From Desulfomicrobium sp. (lineage in GTDB: Bacteria; Desulfobacterota; Desulfovibrionia; Desulfovibrionales; Desulfomicrobiaceae): a DNA stretch of 11,759 nt. A model generated the notes under the pieces. It had not been told where the DNA came from. It did no database searches and was given only the letters and a program-made list of their open reading frames with translations. The stretch lies in NCBI GenBank assembly GCA_003542385.1, contig DPKT01000132.1, forward strand, positions 1 to 11,759, read 5' to 3'. A program made the position numbers and the translations under genes. The first letter of the stretch is position 1. Each line of letters begins with the position of its first letter. Positions 1-6,562 of this stretch are shown here, piece after piece.

Positions 1-321
1 GAGGGCGGGGGCGGCATCTTCGGCGCCCTGGCCATGGCCATCATCGCGCCCATCGCGGCCATGCTCATCCAGATGGCCGTGTCCCGCTCGCGCGAGTTCA
101 TGGCCGACGAGGGCGGGGCGAAGCTCTGCGGCAAGCCCAAGGCCCTGGCCAGCGCCCTGACGAAGCTGCAGCAGGCCGCGACCATGGTGCCCATGCAGGA
201 GGCCACCCCGGCCACCTCGCACATGTTCATCGTCAACCCCCTGACCGCGTCCAGGCTGGCCAGCCTCTTCTCGACCCACCCGTCCACCGAGGACCGCGTG
301 GCCCGGCTCATGGCCATGTAA
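1..321 (+). CDS. htpX: HtpX-type membrane zinc metalloprotease, C-terminal fragment
   Basis: About 106 residues of the C-terminal part are visible; the gene starts left of the window and the frame is open from base 1. HtpX is an M48 inner-membrane protease that degrades misfolded membrane proteins, with its active site facing the cytoplasm. The segment has a glycine-rich stretch followed by a hydrophobic helix ([14 protein letters not shown]) and then [13 protein letters not shown]. In this family that block carries the glutamate acting as third zinc ligand, downstream of the HExxH helix, which is not in the window. SHMFIVNPL and the ending [15 protein letters not shown] also match HtpX C-termini. 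The stop at 319-321 is followed directly by a strong terminator. The identification is sound; the N-terminal half and the zinc-binding helix cannot be checked here. Confidence 0.93.
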   Translation, partial: EGGGGIFGALAMAIIAPIAAMLIQMAVSRSREFMADEGGAKLCGKPKALASALTKLQQAATMVPMQEATPATSHMFIVNPLTASRLASLFSTHPSTEDRVARLMAM

Positions 322-338
322 CCGCATCGTCATTTCAG

Positions 339-373
339 GCCCCTCCGGCGTCGTCCCGCCGGAGGGGCTTTTT
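339..373 (+). terminator. Rho-independent terminator of htpX
   Basis: A perfect 12-bp stem (339-350 paired with 357-368) with a 6-base loop is followed by five T residues at 369-373. It begins 17 bases after the htpX stop, so it should end the htpX transcript and separate it from dsbD. Confidence 0.93.
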
Positions 374-395
374 CCAGTTGACCGTTGCTCCGTCT

Positions 396-420
396 CCCGT
401 GAACACGGGGAAGTCTTCCC
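396..420. promoter_or_regulatory. Adjacent dyad symmetries upstream of dsbD, possible operator
   Basis: CCCGTG-AA-CACGGG (396-409) and GGGAAG-T-CTTCCC (408-420) are two perfect short inverted repeats that share bases, in the gap between the htpX terminator and dsbD. A TTGACC at 378-383 could be a -35 element, but no convincing -10 lies at the right distance. A regulator-binding site is only a guess; short dyads occur by chance in GC-rich DNA. Confidence 0.2.
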
Positions 421-521
421 GGCCGATGCGCCTCCCGAATCGCCTTTCCCCGCTTGCCTCCATCCACCGAAGCACCTAAAAGGGGCATTCGGCCACAACG
501 TTCAGCCACCCGTGCCCAACC

Positions 522-2324
522 ATGACACTACGCGCCGCATTCATCCTGCTCTGTCTGGCAGTCCTGAACCTCGCCGCCCCCGCGGGCGCCGCCGGGCCTT
601 ACGAAGTCTCCCTGCAGGCCTTCCGCACCGACGACCCCGCAGCCCCGGTGCTCGGCGTGGTGACGCTCACCCCCGCCCCCGAGTGGCATGCCTACGGCAA
701 CGTCCAGGGGCCTTCGGGCTTCCCTACCACCGTGACAGCCCAGGCCGACGGCGCCGACCTGAATGCCCTCTACCCGCCGGCCGAACCCGGGCCCGACCCC
801 ATCGACCCGAGCCTGACCGTGGAACTCTACAACGGGCCGACCCCCTTTTTCCTGCCCATGGCCAAGGCTCCGGCCAAATTGACGGCCCGCCTGAACGCCC
901 TGCTCTGCTCGGCCACCACCTGCCAACCCCTGCGGGAGGACCTGGAACTCGCGGTGACGGACCCGGCCGGACTGCCCCGGGCCGAGGACCAGCCGTGGTG
1001 GCCCCGATACCTGCTGTCCACTCCCGGAGCCGCCGAGACGCTTCCCGAAACGGCCGTCGCCACGCCTGCGGACGCCGCGGCGCAGACGCCCTCCGTGTCC
1101 TTCAGCCCGCGCTATTTCGCCCCGGGACTCGAAGTCCACACCCTGTCCAAGGCGGCGGGCCTGGCATTCCTGGCCGGGCTGATCCTCAATTTCATGCCGT
1201 GCGTGCTGCCCGTCATCACCCTGAAGCTGCGCTCCTTCATCCCGGCGGCGTCCGGCATGCCCATGCAGCAGAGGCTGGCCTTCCGCGCCCACAACCTCTT
1301 CTTCGCCCTGGGCATGATGCTCTACTTCCTGATCCTGGCCGGCATCATCGCCGCCACGGGCATCGCCTGGGGGCAGATATTCCAGCAGCCCTCGGCCATC
1401 ATCACCCTGACGGCCATCGTCTTCGCCCTTTCCTTAAGCCTGTTCGGCGTCTACGACCTGCCCCTCATCGATCTCAAGGGCAAGGCCGCCGGGGTCAAAC
1501 ACCACCCCAAGCTCGAGTCCTTCACCACCGGCGTCCTGGCGACCGTCCTGGCCACGCCCTGCAGCGGGCCGTTCCTGGGCGGGGTCCTGGCCTGGGCCCT
1601 CATCCAGCCGCCGAAAATCATCGCCCTGGTCCTGAGCTGCATCGGCCTCGGCATGGCCTCGCCCTACCTGGCCATGGCCCTCATGCCCGGCCTGTACCGC
1701 TTCCTGCCCAGGCCGGGGGGCTGGACGGTGCACCTGGAACGCCTTCTCGGCTTCCTCCTGGCGGGCACCTGCGTCTACCTCTTCGGGCTGCTGCCGACTT
1801 CCGCGTACCTGAACGTGCTCATCCTCCTGTGGACCATCGCCGTGGCCGCGTGGACTTGGGGGAAGCTCACCAACCTGAATCAGTCGAGGCTGCGCAGATG
1901 GGCCATCCGTTCCGCCTGCCTGGCCCTCGTGGCCACCGTCTCGCTCCTCCTCTTCCGCCCGACCGCCCAGCAGGACCCCTGGCAGAACTTTGAGATGTCC
2001 CGGTTCCAGAGCCGACTCGGGCAGGAAAACCTGATCCTCGACTTCACCGCCGACTGGTGCCCCAACTGCAAGTTTCTTGAAAAGACGGTCCTCAAACCCG
2101 AGAACAGCGTCCGCATCGCCAAGGATTTCAAAGCAACGCTGCTGCGCGTGGACCTGACCCGCCACGACCCTGAGCTCATGGCCCTCCTGGAAAGCCTGGG
2201 CTCCAAATCCATCCCCATCCTGGCCATCTTCCCCAAGGAACGTCCCGAAAGCCCCCTGGTGCTGCGCGATCTCTTCACCAGCGGGCAGCTCCAAGAGGCT
2301 CTGGAAGCGGAACTGCGCCCCTGA
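522..2324 (+). CDS. dsbD: Thiol:disulfide interchange protein DsbD (alpha-beta-gamma form)
   Basis: This 600-residue protein has the complete DsbD layout and the family's usual length. DsbD carries electrons from cytoplasmic thioredoxin across the inner membrane to periplasmic thiol proteins. Residues 1-24 form a signal peptide ending near AGAAG. Residues about 30-145 form the periplasmic alpha domain, with cysteines C129 and C134 (LLCSATTCQPL). Residues about 210-480 form the membrane domain, with redox cysteines C227 (NFMPCVLP) and C347 (LATPCSGPFLGG), 120 residues apart. Residues about 485-600 are a thioredoxin domain with W512-C-P-N-C516-K. All six cysteines expected of DsbD are present. 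An in-frame stop at 477-479 and no other start codon before 522 fix the start at the ATG, although no clear Shine-Dalgarno sequence precedes it. A second thiol-redox membrane protein follows after 104 bases with no visible terminator between them, so the two may be co-transcribed. Confidence 0.95.
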   Translation: MTLRAAFILLCLAVLNLAAPAGAAGPYEVSLQAFRTDDPAAPVLGVVTLTPAPEWHAYGNVQGPSGFPTTVTAQADGADLNALYPPAEPGPDPIDPSLTVELYNGPTPFFLPMAKAPAKLTARLNALLCSATTCQPLREDLELAVTDPAGLPRAEDQPWWPRYLLSTPGAAETLPETAVATPADAAAQTPSVSFSPRYFAPGLEVHTLSKAAGLAFLAGLILNFMPCVLPVITLKLRSFIPAASGMPMQQRLAFRAHNLFFALGMMLYFLILAGIIAATGIAWGQIFQQPSAIITLTAIVFALSLSLFGVYDLPLIDLKGKAAGVKHHPKLESFTTGVLATVLATPCSGPFLGGVLAWALIQPPKIIALVLSCIGLGMASPYLAMALMPGLYRFLPRPGGWTVHLERLLGFLLAGTCVYLFGLLPTSAYLNVLILLWTIAVAAWTWGKLTNLNQSRLRRWAIRSACLALVATVSLLLFRPTAQQDPWQNFEMSRFQSRLGQENLILDFTADWCPNCKFLEKTVLKPENSVRIAKDFKATLLRVDLTRHDPELMALLESLGSKSIPILAIFPKERPESPLVLRDLFTSGQLQEALEAELRP

Positions 2325-2428
2325 AGCGCGATCCGGGACTCGTGCCGGCGGAAACAAAAACGTAGCCCCCGGCCCCACGGCGTGCTATGTTGCCGCAAAA
2401 GGCCGTCAAACGGCCCAGGCGGGGCAAC

Positions 2429-3625
2429 ATGAAATTGCGTCCGTTTTTTCTCCTCCTCGTTCTCCTGTCGTCAGCGTGCGTTGTATCGGCAGCGCCGAGC
2501 CCCTTTGCCATTCATTTCTTCTACGGCCAGGGCTGCCCCCACTGCGCCAAGGAGGAAAAGGTCCTGCGGGAGTATGAAAACCGCTACGGCAATCTGCGCA
2601 TCGAGCGGTACGAAGTCTATTTCAACCAGGAAAACATGGACCTGCTCGAAAAGGTTGTCGAGCGCCTTAAAGCGTACCCCCCCGCCGTGCCGTTCCTCGT
2701 GGTCGGAGACGAGTACGTCGTGGGGTTCGACGAGAACTTCACGCCGGACATGATCAAGACGCTGATCGCAAAATGCCTGCCCGGGCATTGCCCCGACGTC
2801 GTGCGGCAAATCCTCGGGGGTGAGAAAGCCCCCCCGGTCCAGGGCTCTGCGCAGACCGCCCGACCCGCGGAGCAAACCTGGGTCATCACGATCCCCCTGG
2901 CGGGAGAAATCGACGTACGCTCCTTCTCTCTGCCCATGCTGACCGTGGTCATGGGCTTTCTGGACGGATTCAACCCCTGCGCCATGTGGGCCCTGATCTT
3001 CCTCATCGGCCTTTTGCTCGGCATGCGAAACCGGGCGCGGATGTGGCTTCTGGGCTCCGTCTTCATCGTCGCCTCCGCCTTCGTCTATTTTCTGTTCATG
3101 GCCGCCTGGCTCAACATCATCCTCTTCTTCGGACTCGTGATCTGGGTCAGGATCGCCATCGGTCTCATCGCCCTTGCCGGAGGCGTGTACAGCGTCACGG
3201 ACGCCTTTCTCAACCCCGAGATAAGCTGCAAGATGACCGACGACGTACGGCGCAGGCAGTTCCGCGTCCGCCTGCGAAACGCCATCGGGCAGCAAAGCCT
3301 CCTGCTGTCCTTGGTCGGAATCTCGCTCCTGGCGTTCATGGTCAACCTCGTCGAGATCGTCTGCTCGGCGGGCTTCCCGGCCATCTACACGCAGGTTCTC
3401 TCCCTGAGCGCCCTGCCGACCTGGAAGTATTACGCCTACATCGTCCTCTACATCTTCGTTTTCATGCTGGACGACCTCATCGTCTTCTTCGCCGCCATGC
3501 TGACCCTGGAGATCACGGGCGCGACCACGACCTACGTGCGCTATGCTCGCCTGCTGGGCGGATTGCTCATGCTCCTCATCGGGGCCCTGCTCATATTCAG
3601 GCCCCAGGTGCTCATGTTCGGGTAG
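2429..3625 (+). CDS. Thioredoxin-like domain fused to a DsbD/CcdA-like membrane domain
   Basis: This 398-residue protein begins with a signal peptide (MKLRPFFLLLVLLSSACVVSA, probable cleavage near residue 21). A periplasmic thioredoxin- or glutaredoxin-like domain spans about 25-125, with active site C36-P-H-C39 and another cysteine pair C116/C121 at its end. A linker (about 130-165) leads to a hydrophobic membrane domain (about 168-395) with at least six helices. The membrane domain has C184 (GFNPCAMW) and C312 (VEIVCSAGFP), 128 residues apart, close to the spacing of the two membrane cysteines of DsbD. The likely role is moving electrons across the inner membrane to its own periplasmic CPHC domain and then to an unknown substrate. 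An in-frame ATG at 2387 would add 14 residues; I prefer 2429 because the signal peptide then starts normally and a weak GGCGGGG precedes it. It lies just downstream of dsbD. The substrate (cytochrome c maturation, disulfide isomerase or other) cannot be read from sequence. Confidence 0.85.
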   Translation: MKLRPFFLLLVLLSSACVVSAAPSPFAIHFFYGQGCPHCAKEEKVLREYENRYGNLRIERYEVYFNQENMDLLEKVVERLKAYPPAVPFLVVGDEYVVGFDENFTPDMIKTLIAKCLPGHCPDVVRQILGGEKAPPVQGSAQTARPAEQTWVITIPLAGEIDVRSFSLPMLTVVMGFLDGFNPCAMWALIFLIGLLLGMRNRARMWLLGSVFIVASAFVYFLFMAAWLNIILFFGLVIWVRIAIGLIALAGGVYSVTDAFLNPEISCKMTDDVRRRQFRVRLRNAIGQQSLLLSLVGISLLAFMVNLVEIVCSAGFPAIYTQVLSLSALPTWKYYAYIVLYIFVFMLDDLIVFFAAMLTLEITGATTTYVRYARLLGGLLMLLIGALLIFRPQVLMFG

Positions 3626-3675
3626 GGCTCCCGCAGCGGGGATGTCCGGGGATCAGGGGGGAACGGGTGATCGGC

Positions 3676-3948
3676 TCAGGGCTTCGGCCACGGCAGGCGG
3701 CCGCTGACCACGGCCTCCTTGCGGTCGCGGGGGAGATTCTTCATCCAGAGTTCAAGGGAAAGAGCCCGCGACCTGCTGCCCGCCGGGGCGGAAAAAACCA
3801 GTTCCAGGGGGCCGCGGCCGCGCAGGTATCGGGCGGCCTTCGGACCGCCCGACGCGTGTTCGGACAGTCGGCGGGTCACGTCGGTGGAGATGCCGGTGTA
3901 GAGGGTGCCATCGCCGCAGCGCAGCACGTAGACGAACCAGTCGGCCAC
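3676..3948 (-). CDS. Small GIY-YIG endonuclease-like protein (UPF0213/YhbQ family)
   Basis: This 90-residue protein is a single GIY-YIG domain. The diagnostic strands are WFVYVLRC (GIY element, about residues 4-11) and LYTGIST (YIG element, 16-22). They are followed by the catalytic-type arginine in DVTRRLSEH (R26/R27, H31) and the metal-binding-type glutamate E66 in ALSLELWMK. LVFSAPAGSRSRAL closely resembles E. coli YhbQ. Members are small DNA nucleases or structure-specific DNA-binding proteins of poorly known role; length and order match. The start is a GTG four bases after the stop of the upstream hemolysin III gene, with no good Shine-Dalgarno of its own, so translation is probably coupled to that gene. 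It is the last gene of the minus-strand unit and converges on the redox gene at 3625; I see no convincing terminator in the 50 bases between. Confidence 0.9.
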   Translation of the reverse strand: MADWFVYVLRCGDGTLYTGISTDVTRRLSEHASGGPKAARYLRGRGPLELVFSAPAGSRSRALSLELWMKNLPRDRKEAVVSGRLPWPKP

Positions 3949-3952
3949 GGGA

Positions 3953-4606
3953 TCAGGCCGGGAGGGTATGCAGCACGGAGAAGAAATGCAGGGTGCTCCC
4001 TGCGATGACGAAGAGGTGCCAGATGGCGTGGCTGTAGGGCAGGCGCTTCCAGACGTAGAAGACCACGCCCAGGGTGTAGGCCAGGCCGCCCAGGGCCAGC
4101 AAGGTCAGGCTCGTGCCCGGCAGGGATGCGTACATGTCGCGCATGACCAGCACGCACAGCCAGCCCATGCCGAGATAGATGCTCAGGGACAGGCGCTTGA
4201 AGCGGTACACGCAGCAGCATTTGAGGACCACGCCGGCCACGGCCAGAATCCAGACCACGGCGAAGACGACCCACCCCGTGGTGCCGCGCATGGAGACCAG
4301 CATGAACGGCGTGTATGTTCCGGCGATGAGCAGGAATATGGCGCTGTGGTCCAGGGTCTTGAGGATGCGCTTGGCGCTCGGCAGCGGGATGGCGTGGTAC
4401 AGGGTCGAGGCCAGGTAGAGAAGGATCAGCGTGGACCCGAAGATGGAGAAGCTGACCACGTGCCAGGCGTCCCCCTGGGACACGGCCGAGACGATGAGCA
4501 CCACCAGGGCGGCGATGGACAGCCCCGTGGCCACGGCGTGAGTGATGCTGTTGGCGATCTCCTCGCCCATGGTGTACTGCGAGACGAACTTCTCGAGGCC
4601 GCTCAT
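3953..4606 (-). CDS. Hemolysin III / PAQR family membrane protein
   Basis: This 217-residue protein has about seven hydrophobic segments, the size and form of the bacterial HlyIII (TrhA/YqfA) branch of the PAQR superfamily. Family markers are EEIANSITHAVATG (15-28), S67-x3-H71 in ASTLYHA, D86 in TLDHSAIFLLIAGTYTPF, and the C-terminal H193-x3-H197 (SHAIWHLFVIAG) with H207. The serine, aspartate and histidines are the zinc-site residues known from PAQR receptors, and all are present. Bacterial members affect membrane lipid homeostasis; the haemolysin name reflects an early assay and is not evidence of a toxin. The ATG overlaps the stop of the NYN gene in ATGA, and a strong AGGAGGA lies four bases upstream inside that gene. 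Its own stop is four bases from the start of the GIY-YIG gene. Confidence 0.93.
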   Translation of the reverse strand: MSGLEKFVSQYTMGEEIANSITHAVATGLSIAALVVLIVSAVSQGDAWHVVSFSIFGSTLILLYLASTLYHAIPLPSAKRILKTLDHSAIFLLIAGTYTPFMLVSMRGTTGWVVFAVVWILAVAGVVLKCCCVYRFKRLSLSIYLGMGWLCVLVMRDMYASLPGTSLTLLALGGLAYTLGVVFYVWKRLPYSHAIWHLFVIAGSTLHFFSVLHTLPA

Positions 4607-5262
4607 GAGTTCCTCCTCTCCGCCGCGCCGGACTGTGCGCTATCGCCCTCAGCCGCCTGCTCGCGGGTTGCGTTGTCCACTTCGGTCGCGAAATCGTTGA
4701 TCCAGTGAATGCGGTCGGCCCTGCACTGCAACTCCGAGGATACACCGTCGCGGAAAACCGCGAGTTCGATGGTCTTGCCCTGCTCCGAGAGGTGCTCCAC
4801 GGCGTCGAGCAGGTCGGAGTCGCCAGAGGACAGGAGCAGCGTGTCGTAGTTGCGCTGATGGATGAGGGACAGGGTGGCGATGCCCACGTCCACGCCCTTC
4901 TGGATCTCGTTGAAGACCCGGTGGGTGGTTTCGCCGTTCTGGTTCTGACAGCGCAGGGAGACCTTCTGCCCGCACTCCTCGCAATAGGCCTTGTCGGCCC
5001 GCTGCTGCTTGAGGCCGTAGAACTTGGTGATGATCTTGGGCCCCATGGGCGGGCCGCTGCGCAGCCAGCGGTGAAAATTGTCCTGCCCGTCCGAGGGCGG
5101 GTTGGGCGTGGAATTCAGGTAGTAGGCCCGCCAGATGGGGCCGTCCTGCTCCAGGTACTGGCGCAGGCGCAGGTAACTGAACTCGTAGCCGCTGCGCACG
5201 CTGTGGCGGGCGTTGAACATGTAGCTCGCGTCGATGAGCCAGAGCTTGCGTTTCGGGGTCAT
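4603..5262 (-). CDS. NYN/PIN-like (LabA/DUF88-type) putative ribonuclease with a cysteine cluster
   Basis: This 219-residue soluble protein shows the acidic framework of NYN domains: KLWLIDASYMF (D11), QKGVDVGIA (K122, D125) and LLLSSGDSDLLDAVEHLSEQGKTIEL (D148, D150). These positions normally bind metal in PIN/NYN ribonucleases acting on RNA. Compared with the usual first motif (IDGxN), the residues after the first Asp are unusual. Between the first and second motifs sits YCEECGQKVSLRC (C94, C97, C105), which could bind zinc. The C-terminal 20 or so residues are polar and probably disordered. I chose the ATG at 5262 because GAGGA lies just before it; an ATG at 5307 would add 15 residues but lacks a ribosome site. 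The gene follows the M24 peptidase after 76 bases and overlaps hemolysin III by four. Fold assignment is good; substrate unknown. Confidence 0.82.
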   Translation of the reverse strand: MTPKRKLWLIDASYMFNARHSVRSGYEFSYLRLRQYLEQDGPIWRAYYLNSTPNPPSDGQDNFHRWLRSGPPMGPKIITKFYGLKQQRADKAYCEECGQKVSLRCQNQNGETTHRVFNEIQKGVDVGIATLSLIHQRNYDTLLLSSGDSDLLDAVEHLSEQGKTIELAVFRDGVSSELQCRADRIHWINDFATEVDNATREQAAEGDSAQSGAAERRNS

Positions 5263-5265
5263 TAT

Positions 5266-5270
5266 TCCTC
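5266..5270 (-). promoter_or_regulatory. Shine-Dalgarno deciding the NYN gene start
   Basis: The minus strand reads GAGGA-ATA-ATG, a ribosome site just ahead of the ATG at 5262. The longer in-frame start at 5307 has nothing comparable, so 5262 is preferred. Confidence 0.6.
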
Positions 5271-5333
5271 GATGGAACGAGTGTTTCGATCCGTATTTTC
5301 CATTCATGCCACAATCCGGGCCCCGCCGCCAGT

Positions 5334-5347
5334 CCCGCCTAGGCGGG
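5334..5347. repeat. 14-base perfect palindrome over the M24 stop codon
   Basis: CCCGCCTAGGCGGG is fully self-complementary and contains the TAG stop of the M24 peptidase gene. There is no T tract on either side, so it is not a standard terminator. It could slow transcription or form a weak hairpin between the peptidase and NYN genes, or be chance. Confidence 0.4.
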
Positions 5348-6562
5348 GAACGTCGGCCCGAAGCGCTCGCCCGTCAGGCATCTGCCGCCCTCCGGCGTGA
5401 CCACGAAGGTGTTCTCCACGCCGACCATGCCCAGCCCCGCGATGCCGATCTTGGGCTCCAGGGCCAGGACCATGTTCTCTTCCAGGGGACGGTCGAAGGT
5501 CGGGGCGATGACGGGCCACTCGTCGATGGCCAGGCCGATGCCGTGGCCCAGGAACCCGACCTTGTTGCGCCCCAGGCCCATGAAGCCCTCGCCCATCCCG
5601 TTGGACAGGGCGATGCGGATGCAGTCGCGATATAGCACCGCCGGCACGGCCCCGGGGACCAGCCGGCTGGCCAGGTGCTCCTGTATCTGAAGGCAAAAAT
5701 CCTGGGCCCGGTCGGCCTCCTCGGGGATGACGGACTCCTCGGCCCAGTACACCTGGGTCTTGTCCGTGTGGTAGCCCTCGAGGCAGAAGCCGCAGTCCAA
5801 GGCCAGGGGCTCGCCGCGCTGCCAGACCTTGCCGGCGTAGCCCAGGAACGGCAGGACCGGGTGCGCCCCGCGCAGGCCCAGGGGACCGTTGAAGACCGTC
5901 GGGTAGTTGGCCGAGTCGCCGGCCGCCACATGACCCAGAAAAATCTCCTCGCCCGCGTTCTGCATGCGCATCATGCCCTGGTGGCCGTGGCTGTAGAAGG
6001 CGTCCCACACGGCCAGAGCGATCTCGCGCTCGGTCATGCCGGGGCGGATCAAGTTCGGCAGGGTGTCGTTCAGGGCCTTGTCGTGCCGCTCCCCGGCCAG
6101 GCGCAGCTTGGCCAGCTCCCACGGCGTCTTCACGGCCCGGGTCCAGGCCATGGCCGTGTCGCCGGGCACCAGGACCACGCCGGGGAGCTTCGAGCGCAGC
6201 AGTTCGCCCATGGACCAGGTCAGACCCGACATCTCGACGGCCACCTCGTCGCCCATGGGAACTCCCGCGTCCTGCAGCAGCGCGGGCAACTGGGAATAGG
6301 ACTTGAACTCGACGATGCGGCTCATGGGCGAGTCGAGCTGCGCCCGCTCGATGCCCTTGCGGCACAGCAGCACGGCCTCGCCGTCCATGGGCACCCACAG
6401 CACGCCGCTGACCCAGGCGCCGGTCAGGTGGTAGAGCGCCAGCCGCGAAAAGACGAGGATCCCGGACGCGGCCGGGTTCAGCGTGTTCAGGTGCAGGCGC
6501 AGGCGCGCGGTGCGCTCCGACACCTCGGACAGGGGCATTTGCTCAAGGGAGAGAAAGCTCAC
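5339..6562 (-). CDS. M24 family metallopeptidase (Xaa-Pro aminopeptidase-like)
   Basis: This 407-residue protein has two parts: an N-terminal creatinase-like domain (about 10-140) and a C-terminal pita-bread catalytic domain (about 150-395). All five M24 metal ligands can be placed: D256 (LALDCG), D267 (YHTDKTQ), H340 (GFLGHGIG), E369 (LALEPKI) and E383 (GVENTF). It should therefore be an active two-metal cytoplasmic peptidase, probably removing N-terminal residues before proline; the exact substrate is not shown by sequence. The GTG start overlaps the mqnC stop as GTGA and is preceded by a near-ideal AGGAGGT at 6566-6572, so the two genes are translationally coupled. An ATG nine codons in is possible but less well placed. 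The stop lies in a 14-base palindrome. Confidence 0.92.
   Translation of the reverse strand: MSFLSLEQMPLSEVSERTARLRLHLNTLNPAASGILVFSRLALYHLTGAWVSGVLWVPMDGEAVLLCRKGIERAQLDSPMSRIVEFKSYSQLPALLQDAGVPMGDEVAVEMSGLTWSMGELLRSKLPGVVLVPGDTAMAWTRAVKTPWELAKLRLAGERHDKALNDTLPNLIRPGMTEREIALAVWDAFYSHGHQGMMRMQNAGEEIFLGHVAAGDSANYPTVFNGPLGLRGAHPVLPFLGYAGKVWQRGEPLALDCGFCLEGYHTDKTQVYWAEESVIPEEADRAQDFCLQIQEHLASRLVPGAVPAVLYRDCIRIALSNGMGEGFMGLGRNKVGFLGHGIGLAIDEWPVIAPTFDRPLEENMVLALEPKIGIAGLGMVGVENTFVVTPEGGRCLTGERFGPTFPA

Noticed and set aside
378..406. TTGACC as a -35 box for dsbD
   Set aside because: The bases 17-18 positions downstream (GAACAC/AACACG) do not resemble a -10 box.
512..1993. Long open frame overlapping dsbD on the plus strand, one base out of frame
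   Set aside because: The protein is rich in Pro, Arg, His and Gly with no recognisable domain, typical of a shifted frame in GC-rich DNA; the overlapping DsbD frame has every family motif.
2387..2428. Longer start of the second redox protein with PRRGN, looking like a twin-arginine signal
   Set aside because: The residues after the arginines do not fit the Tat consensus, there is no ribosome site, and the ATG at 2429 gives a normal Sec signal peptide.
2462..2482. Possible lipobox (LSSAC) in the same signal peptide
   Set aside because: Position -3 to the cysteine is Ser, not Leu, Val or Ile; a VSA signal peptidase I site just after it fits better.
3626..3675. Terminator between the convergent redox and GIY-YIG genes
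   Set aside because: Only a four-base stem (CCCG-CAG-CGGG) with no T tract on either strand.
3968..4708. Plus-strand open frame across the hemolysin III gene
   Set aside because: Gln/Ala/His-rich antisense frame with no domain or ribosome site; the minus strand has a clear HlyIII protein.
5304..6398. Minus-strand open frame inside the M24 peptidase gene
   Set aside because: Low-complexity Gly/Arg/His sequence in a shifted frame; the peptidase frame holds all five metal ligands.
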